DNA of 10,955 nt from an uncultured Synergistales bacterium. Lineage in GTDB: Bacteria; Synergistota; Synergistia; Synergistales; Aminobacteriaceae. The position numbers and the translations under genes are program-made. Below are positions 5,576 through 10,955 of the stretch, piece by piece. How positions within the stretch are numbered: the first letter of the stretch is position 1; each line of letters starts with the position of its first letter. Under the pieces are notes generated by a model. The model ran no database searches, had not been told where the DNA came from, and saw only the letters and a program-made list of their open reading frames with translations. The DNA lies in assembly GCA_905233515.1 (NCBI GenBank), contig CAJOEQ010000012.1, positions 1-10,955 on the forward strand. The letters are read 5' to 3'.

Positions 5576-7504
5576 TTGGAAAGTCATTACATAATAGAAT
5601 CAGAAATCGCCGTAATTTTTCTAAGTGTTACACTCTGTGTATATCTTGAGCTTATATATTCCGGCTCAACTTCCGAGAAAAAAGGCCTCTTGCGATATTG
5701 TTACATGACAACAGCAAGCAGCATTGTTGATGTATTTGTAACTTTATTTCTTGCAAAGAATTCTACGGCCTCAATCACGACAAAATATTATTGTTCGTTA
5801 ATTTCGCAGATGACCGCGTGCGGAGTTTATTTCATGTTTATGCGTTATATAGCAGGTTTCAGCACGGACAAGACTCCCGGCAAAAAAAGAATGCTTTACG
5901 CTCAAAATATAGTGCTGGGAACATTTTTTTATTTTATGTTAATCGGGCATTTCACCGGAGCAAATTATTTAATTCGCGGTAATAATTTAATCCCCGGCGC
6001 GTTAAATTGGCTGTTATCATACGGTTATCCTGCTATGTGGGCTATATGGACATGGGTAGAGCTTTATATTTACAGTAAAAATTTTTCTCGCGGTCAATTA
6101 TGGGCGTTATTCCTAAATTTCTCGGTATGCTGGGCTATTCAGATAACACAAATTAATTTCTTCCCTGATATTTCCGTAAATTTCATAATAATTTCTGTGA
6201 ATGTGTATTATTTCTTCTTTTTGCTTGAGACTCCGGCATATAGAGATTTAGAGCGAACTCTTGAGAGACTCCGAAAAGCTAAGGAAATAGCCGACGAAGC
6301 CAATGCCGCCGCAATTGCCGCCGATGCCGCTAAAGGTGAATTTCTTGCAAATATGTCTCATGAGATTCGCACGCCTCTTACTACTATTTTAGGAATGGAC
6401 GAGGTTATTTTACGCAAATATGAGTCCGGCCCGATTTATGAATACGCACGAGATATACAAAGCGCGGGCAATACTTTATTACACATAATAAATGATATTC
6501 TTGATTTCTCAAAAATTGAGTCCGGTCAGCTTGAATTATCTTCTAGAAATTATGATTTAGCGCGAGTCCTGCGAGACGTTGACAACATGATTAAAATCAG
6601 AGCCGAGCAGAAAGGTTTAAAATATATTGCTCAAATTGATGAGTCACTGCCTGAAGAGTTATTCGGAGATAGAATCAGAGTCCATCAAATTATGGTAAAT
6701 ATCTTAAATAACGCCGTCAAATACACGAAAAAAGGCAGCGTAAAATTTACTTTATCAGGTGAACGAGGCGACGACCCTTCATTAATCGTGCTTCATATGA
6801 CAGTCGCTGATACAGGAATCGGAATTCACGCGGAGGACATCCCGAAATTATTTCAATCTTTCAGCCGCATAACCTCAAAGGAGACTCATAATATCGAAGG
6901 CACAGGACTCGGACTTGCTATAACTGGGCGATTAATTGAATTAATGGGCGGCACTGTTGAAGTTACTTCTACTTATGGGATCGGCTCAACTTTTCACGTG
7001 GTAATCCCTCAAAAAGTAGTCGGAAATAAGACAATCAAGCAATACGAATTAGAAGACTCAAAACAGAAAAAAGAGACCCGCAAAATTTTGAAAGCTCCTG
7101 ACGCAAGAGTCTTAATAGTCGACGATAACGACATGAATAGAATCGTTCTGCGTTCACTCATGAAAGAAACTCAAATTAAAATCGATGAGGCCGACTCAGG
7201 TGAAGAGTGCTTAAATAAAATCGCTAAAAATCAATATGACGTTATTTTAATGGATTATATGATGCCTAGAATGGACGGTAAAGAGACTCTAGCGAAATTA
7301 AAGCAGATGACCGACGCACCCGGAGCAAGCGCAAAAGTTATAGTCTGTACTGCAAATGCACTTGTCGGAGTTCGTGCTGAATTACTCGCAGCCGGCTTTG
7401 ATGATTTCTTGAGCAAACCTGTAAACGGTGCAGAACTTGAAGAAATGCTATCAAAATATATTCCTCCCAGTAAAATTACTCAGGGGGGGGGGGGCATTAG
7501 ATAA
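5576..7504 (+). CDS. Seven-helix membrane hybrid histidine kinase (first of pair)
   Basis: This 642-residue protein has an N-terminal sensor of about seven hydrophobic helices (about 10-216) with short loops and no recognised ligand domain. A charged Ala-rich coiled-coil-like linker (about 220-252) follows. HisKA has NMSHEIRTPL with H262. HATPase_c has N-box N375 and N379, G1 DTGIGI (D412) and G2 GTGLGL (442-447). The C-terminal receiver starts ARVLIVDDND and has D560 in LMDYMMPRMDG and K614 in LSKP. There is no HPt or output domain, so an external HPt, such as that of the divergent kinase, is probably needed. The gene ends in a run of 12 G encoding four glycines. Its TAA shares one base with the next ATG, and the next product is its paralogue. 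Confidence 0.92.
   Translation: MESHYIIESEIAVIFLSVTLCVYLELIYSGSTSEKKGLLRYCYMTTASSIVDVFVTLFLAKNSTASITTKYYCSLISQMTACGVYFMFMRYIAGFSTDKTPGKKRMLYAQNIVLGTFFYFMLIGHFTGANYLIRGNNLIPGALNWLLSYGYPAMWAIWTWVELYIYSKNFSRGQLWALFLNFSVCWAIQITQINFFPDISVNFIIISVNVYYFFFLLETPAYRDLERTLERLRKAKEIADEANAAAIAADAAKGEFLANMSHEIRTPLTTILGMDEVILRKYESGPIYEYARDIQSAGNTLLHIINDILDFSKIESGQLELSSRNYDLARVLRDVDNMIKIRAEQKGLKYIAQIDESLPEELFGDRIRVHQIMVNILNNAVKYTKKGSVKFTLSGERGDDPSLIVLHMTVADTGIGIHAEDIPKLFQSFSRITSKETHNIEGTGLGLAITGRLIELMGGTVEVTSTYGIGSTFHVVIPQKVVGNKTIKQYELEDSKQKKETRKILKAPDARVLIVDDNDMNRIVLRSLMKETQIKIDEADSGEECLNKIAKNQYDVILMDYMMPRMDGKETLAKLKQMTDAPGASAKVIVCTANALVGVRAELLAAGFDDFLSKPVNGAELEEMLSKYIPPSKITQGGGGIR
7483..7494 (+). repeat. 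Poly-G tract (12 G), candidate slippage or phase-variation site
   Basis: An uninterrupted run of 12 G in otherwise AT-rich DNA encodes the QGGGG near the C-terminus of the first 7TM kinase. It ends 9 bases before the ATG (7504) of the second kinase. No other Shine-Dalgarno sequence precedes that ATG, so the run probably serves as its ribosome binding site. Such tracts slip readily during replication. Confidence 0.75.
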
Positions 7505-9444
7505 TGCTGACTTACGGAATTAATGTCGGCCTTGAAGTAACTATGCTCCCATTCTTGGCAGTAATGACGATATTTTTATTTGTCAGATATGCCACGAACG
7601 CGGAAATAAATAGGAGATTCAGATATTTATCTCTATCAACATTTTTAGCGGCTTTGCTGGAAGTAATATCGACTCTCTTAATAGACGGCTGGGGACATAA
7701 GCACGGTTTAAATTTAGCAGTGAGAACTCTTTATTATGCAGTAGTGAATGTAAATGCGTTTTGCTTAATGCGTTACGTTGAAGAGTACGTACAAGTCCGA
7801 GACGAAAATTTTGATATGTTAAATATGATCTTGCTTGCGTCGAGTTTTGCCGTTCTAGTATTAAATTTATTTCCTGCTACATATGGATTTTTTTTCCTGA
7901 TTGACAACGCCGGCGGCTTGCAGAGAGGTGCATATAATACACTTTGGAGGAGCGTTTACGTTGTATATTTTGTTGCAGTCGCTGTATATCTGCAATTGAC
8001 TCACAAAGAATTTTACCCGGCAAAATCTCAATATATAGTCATGAATGTTTTAGGCTGTATATTAATAGGCTCGTTCGTGATTCAATATGTCGTAGTTCGT
8101 GAATTCTTATTTGTTTATGTGTCAGCTACGATTTTATTATTTATAATATTCTTTTATTATGAGGCTCCGACTTACAGGCGCATGAACACTGTAGAGAAAG
8201 AATTAGAGACATCACGACTCAATGCCGAGCAGTCAACTAGAATCAAAAACGCCGCTAATCGTGCAAAAAGTGATTTTCTAGCAAATACTTCACACGAGAT
8301 TAGAACTCCCATGAATGCAATTTTAGGAATGAATGAAATGATTCTCAAAGAAAGCAAGGATCAGGGCATAAGACAGGCCGCACTTGATATTAGACGAGCA
8401 GGGAATCACTTACTCACTATAATAAATAATATACTCGACATTTCTAAAATTGAGTCCGGCAAAATGGAATTATTTAATACAGATTATCATTTATGGCAGA
8501 TGCTCAAAGATATAGAAGAAAGCAATTTTGAGTCCTTACATGAGAAGGGGCTTGATTTAGTTCTCGACATTGATAAAAATTTGCCCGAGCATTTATACGG
8601 CGATGAGGATCATTTACGACAAATAATAATGAATTTAATCGATAACGCCGTGAAATATACTAAGAAAGGCTCTATTACGTTGATTGTCAGGGGAGAACTT
8701 AACGAACACTCAAGACTCAACATGAAAATTGCTATAAAAGATACTGGAATCGGCATAAGAAGTGAAGATTTATCGAGATTATTTCATTCATTTGAGCGCG
8801 TGAATTTAAATGAGACTCAAAGTATACAGGGGGCGGGGCTTGGCCTGACTCTGGTAAGATATTTGATTGAGTTAATGGGCGGTAAAGTCCACGCAGAAAG
8901 CGAATACAGCAAGGGAAGCACTTTCACTCTTGAATTTACCCAGCAATTAGCGCAGGAAGGTTTTAGAGGCACAATAGCAGAATATGAGCAGCTTTTACAG
9001 GACGAACCTGAAATAATACCCGGAATTTTGCCCGATGATGATGAGCCTTTCACTTGTCCTGAAGCAAAAATTTTAGTTGTCGATGATACACCCGTTAATT
9101 TAGTAGTAGCGCGGGGAATGCTGAAAGAATATAAATCACAAGTCGAGACAGTCGAATCCGGTGAAGAGTGCTTAAAACTTTTAGAGACGAATCACTATGA
9201 TATTATTTTCCTAGATCATAGAATGCCGGGACTTGACGGAATAGAGACTCTTAACAAAGCAAAATTAATTGACGGGCCTTCAAGACTCGCGAAATATATA
9301 GCTTTAACTGCGCACTCTGGAACAGGTTTCAGAGAAGAATATATAAATGCCGGCTTTAATGATTATCTGCCTAAACCGTTAAAATCTGATGCACTCAGGA
9401 AAATTTTAGCGCGTTATATTCCTGAAGACTTGAAAGTTAGATAG
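7504..9444 (+). CDS. Seven-helix membrane hybrid histidine kinase (second of pair)
   Basis: This 646-residue paralogue of the preceding protein has the same layout. About seven hydrophobic helices (about 14-218) end in a related FYYEAPTYRRM junction and a charged linker. HisKA has NTSHEIRTPM with H264. HATPase_c has N377 and N381 and G1 DTGIGI (D413), followed by a GAGLGL G2 box. An acidic linker (QDEPEIIPGILPDDDEPF) leads to a receiver starting AKILVVDDTP, with D571 in FLDHRMPGLDG, ALTAHS and K624 in LPKP. No HPt or output domain is present. The start codon overlaps the preceding stop (TAATG), so translation is probably coupled. Short identical DNA blocks, for example 7199-7215 and 9160-9176, support an origin by tandem duplication. 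The sensor helices have diverged more than the kinase core. Confidence 0.93.
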   Translation: MLTYGINVGLEVTMLPFLAVMTIFLFVRYATNAEINRRFRYLSLSTFLAALLEVISTLLIDGWGHKHGLNLAVRTLYYAVVNVNAFCLMRYVEEYVQVRDENFDMLNMILLASSFAVLVLNLFPATYGFFFLIDNAGGLQRGAYNTLWRSVYVVYFVAVAVYLQLTHKEFYPAKSQYIVMNVLGCILIGSFVIQYVVVREFLFVYVSATILLFIIFFYYEAPTYRRMNTVEKELETSRLNAEQSTRIKNAANRAKSDFLANTSHEIRTPMNAILGMNEMILKESKDQGIRQAALDIRRAGNHLLTIINNILDISKIESGKMELFNTDYHLWQMLKDIEESNFESLHEKGLDLVLDIDKNLPEHLYGDEDHLRQIIMNLIDNAVKYTKKGSITLIVRGELNEHSRLNMKIAIKDTGIGIRSEDLSRLFHSFERVNLNETQSIQGAGLGLTLVRYLIELMGGKVHAESEYSKGSTFTLEFTQQLAQEGFRGTIAEYEQLLQDEPEIIPGILPDDDEPFTCPEAKILVVDDTPVNLVVARGMLKEYKSQVETVESGEECLKLLETNHYDIIFLDHRMPGLDGIETLNKAKLIDGPSRLAKYIALTAHSGTGFREEYINAGFNDYLPKPLKSDALRKILARYIPEDLKVR

Positions 9445-9459
9445 TTAATAAATTCAGCG

Positions 9460-9468
9460 TGTTATATT
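9460..9468 (+). promoter_or_regulatory. Putative extended -10 promoter upstream of the GGDEF-EAL gene
   Basis: TGTTATATT has the same extended -10 form as the two boxes in the divergent region (TGCTATATT, TGTTATACT). It would start transcription at about 9475, giving a 63-base leader. No terminator was found between 9445 and this site, so read-through from the kinase pair is also possible. Confidence 0.4.
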
Positions 9469-9523
9469 CCCAAAAATTTTAAACGAGATAATACGCACGG
9501 CAGCAATAATTAATTAAATTTTT

Positions 9524-9531
9524 AAGGGGAG
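9524..9531 (+). promoter_or_regulatory. Ribosome binding site for the TTG start at 9538
   Basis: AAGGGGAG lies 6 bases before the TTG at 9538, ideal spacing. The first in-frame ATG (9559) has no such site, so the TTG is chosen. Confidence 0.65.
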
Positions 9532-9537
9532 ATTTAT

Positions 9538-10955
9538 TTGTATAATCATGAAAATTTTATGACGCTCGAAAAAATTTCAGTCAACATGCCAGGGGCGTTA
9601 CTCGTTTATAAGGACAATGCGGAAGAAGAAATTATTTTTGCGAGTGAAGAAATTGCGCGAATATTTGAATGCGATTCTATTCAGGATTTTATTAGGTTCA
9701 CGGGCGGGAGTTTTGCGACAATTGTATATCCTGAAGATATAGAAGAAGTAAACGAGATAATTAAATCGCAAATAAAAGCAAGTAACGGCTATGACTATGT
9801 AACTTATCGAATAATCACGAAAAACGGCACAATCAAGAAAATAGAGGACTGGGGCAAATTAGTTCATGATCCTGAACTAGGAAATTTATTTTATGTTTAT
9901 CTGAATGATATGGACATACGCGAGAAATTATTAAAAATTTCCGGTCAAGCTGCTTTGCCTGAACCTAAAGCAAATATGACTGATAATTTAACGGGACTAA
10001 CTAACATGAAATATTTTAGACAGGAAGCCCCGAACTTGATAAAAGATTTGCTGAAAAAGGGCGGCACTCCTAAGTGTATTTATTTCAATATACGCAACTT
10101 CAGGACATATAACGAGTCTTATGGATTTTCCGGCGGTGATAGAATGCTTAAATCAATATCAAGAATTCTCCTTGACACATTCCCGCGCGGTCTAGTCTCT
10201 AGATTTGATGACGATCATTTTGCAGTAATAACTCTTCAGGACGATTTACCGGAAAAAATAGAACGTCTCAGCGTGAGAATTAATAACATGCGTCACGGCG
10301 TAATAGTCGAGTTAAAGGCCGGAATTTACGAGATAAATAATTCAAAAATGGACATCAGCATAATTTGCGACTGTGCAAAAATGGCATGTGACTCAATCAA
10401 GCGCGAATACGGGACTCTCGTGAAATTCTACGACGGCAATATGGATAAACAATTACATTTACAGGAGCATATATTAAATTCATTCTCGGACGCTCTAGAC
10501 ACTCACAAAATAAAAGTATATTTTCAACCGGTTGTAGACGTAAACACTGGAGAAATTGCTTCAGTTGAGGCATTCACGCGCTGGGAAGATCCCGAATACG
10601 GTAGATTATCGCCTGCAAATTATTTATATATCTTAGAAGAGTCGTATCAAATTCATAAATTAGACTCATTTGTAATTGAAAGAGTCTGCGAAGAGTTAAA
10701 CCGAGAAAGGAACAACGGCGAAAAGTTAATACCGGTCTCGTTAAATTTATCGCGCTTAGACTTTGAACTCACTGATATAGTAAGAGTAATAGAAGACGCT
10801 ATAACAAAATATAATATACCCCGCGAAATGTTAAGATTTGAGCTGACAGAAAGTTTAATAGCTGTAGACATGGACGCAATGAAACACGAGACAGACAGGC
10901 TCAGAGAACACGGCTTTAAAGTCTGGATGGATGCATTTGGATCGGGTTATTCGTC
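9538..10955 (+). CDS. PAS-GGDEF-EAL protein with divergent catalytic motifs (3' end beyond window)
   Basis: The open frame runs 472 codons from TTG at 9538 to the window edge. No signal peptide or membrane helix is visible, so it is probably cytoplasmic. Residues about 13-130 form a PAS-like domain (YPEDIEEVNEII, then YRIITKNGTIKKIEDW). A GGDEF-type domain (about 147-310) begins DNLTGLTNMKYF, but its signature is RFDDDHF (222-228) instead of RxGGDEF. An EAL domain starts near 325 with FQPVV and keeps N403 (LNLS) and E435 (ELTES). It has EAF (344-346) for EAL and DAFGSGYS (465-472) where DDFGTGYS is usual. The second metal-binding Asp is thus Ala. A cyclase is unlikely and phosphodiesterase activity doubtful; a role in sensing c-di-GMP or another nucleotide fits. 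It may be an output of the adjacent kinases. Confidence 0.88.
   Translation, partial: MYNHENFMTLEKISVNMPGALLVYKDNAEEEIIFASEEIARIFECDSIQDFIRFTGGSFATIVYPEDIEEVNEIIKSQIKASNGYDYVTYRIITKNGTIKKIEDWGKLVHDPELGNLFYVYLNDMDIREKLLKISGQAALPEPKANMTDNLTGLTNMKYFRQEAPNLIKDLLKKGGTPKCIYFNIRNFRTYNESYGFSGGDRMLKSISRILLDTFPRGLVSRFDDDHFAVITLQDDLPEKIERLSVRINNMRHGVIVELKAGIYEINNSKMDISIICDCAKMACDSIKREYGTLVKFYDGNMDKQLHLQEHILNSFSDALDTHKIKVYFQPVVDVNTGEIASVEAFTRWEDPEYGRLSPANYLYILEESYQIHKLDSFVIERVCEELNRERNNGEKLIPVSLNLSRLDFELTDIVRVIEDAITKYNIPREMLRFELTESLIAVDMDAMKHETDRLREHGFKVWMDAFGSGYS

Noticed and set aside
8172..9053. Minus-strand open frames of 61 and 78 codons within the second 7TM kinase
   Set aside because: The products are Ser/Leu-rich shadow translations over conserved HisKA and HATPase coding sequence, with no convincing start sites.
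7199..9176. Identical 17-bp blocks (7199-7215 and 9160-9176) as a possible mobile or recombination repeat
   Set aside because: Both encode the same GEECL segment of paralogous receivers, so gene duplication explains them.
9469..9528. Possible leader hairpin pairing 9469-9479 with 9516-9528 and hiding the ribosome site of the GGDEF-EAL gene
   Set aside because: The stem is almost all A-U with a 36-base loop and a bulge. If the -10 at 9463-9468 is used, the left arm is partly outside the transcript.
9469..9537. Possible c-di-GMP riboswitch upstream of the GGDEF-EAL gene
   Set aside because: The leader is only about 65 bases and lacks the paired helices and conserved core of the known c-di-GMP-I class; the CACGGCAGCAA stretch is only a superficial resemblance.
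10653..10871. Minus-strand open frame of 72 codons inside the EAL domain
   Set aside because: It is antisense to conserved EAL coding sequence and its product resembles no known protein.

Overview
The window is an AT-rich bacterial chromosomal segment with short intergenic gaps. A housekeeping pair, cytidine deaminase and the GTPase Era, sits beside a dense signal-transduction cluster. The cdd-era order is common in Gram-positive-type and related anaerobic lineages. Large hybrid kinases and PAS-GGDEF-EAL proteins with divergent motifs recall gut or sediment anaerobes such as Clostridia or Synergistota. The sequence alone does not fix the phylum, so this placement is tentative.

Layout. Positions 1-507 (minus strand) hold a type II toxin-antitoxin cassette: a RelE/HigB (Gp49-like) toxin followed by the N-terminus of its probable antitoxin, cut by the window edge. 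Positions 615-1937 (plus) hold cdd and era, three bases apart. A hairpin at 1946-1976 separates era from the convergent minus-strand operon 5376-2011. That operon encodes a membrane hybrid histidine kinase ending in an HPt domain, then an output-less response regulator with two receivers, the first degenerate. A 199-bp divergent promoter region (5377-5575) contains two direct copies of a 34-bp element. Positions 5576-9444 (plus) hold two paralogous seven-helix hybrid kinases, the second starting on the stop codon of the first. A PAS-GGDEF-EAL protein begins at 9538 and runs off the window.

How the genes may work together. All three kinases carry HisKA, HATPase and a receiver, but only the divergent one has an HPt domain. 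None of the complete proteins has a DNA-binding output domain. The arrangement suggests a multi-kinase phosphorelay: two 7TM kinases, one HPt-bearing kinase and one tandem-receiver regulator, possibly acting through protein contacts or through the neighbouring c-di-GMP-type protein. In that last protein the GGDEF signature has become DDDHF and the EAL domain shows EAF and DAFGSGY, so it may be a c-di-GMP or nucleotide sensor rather than an enzyme.

The most notable sequence signal is an uninterrupted run of 12 G at 7483-7494. It forms the 3' end of the first 7TM kinase gene and lies where the ribosome binding site of the second should be. It is a candidate phase-variation tract.
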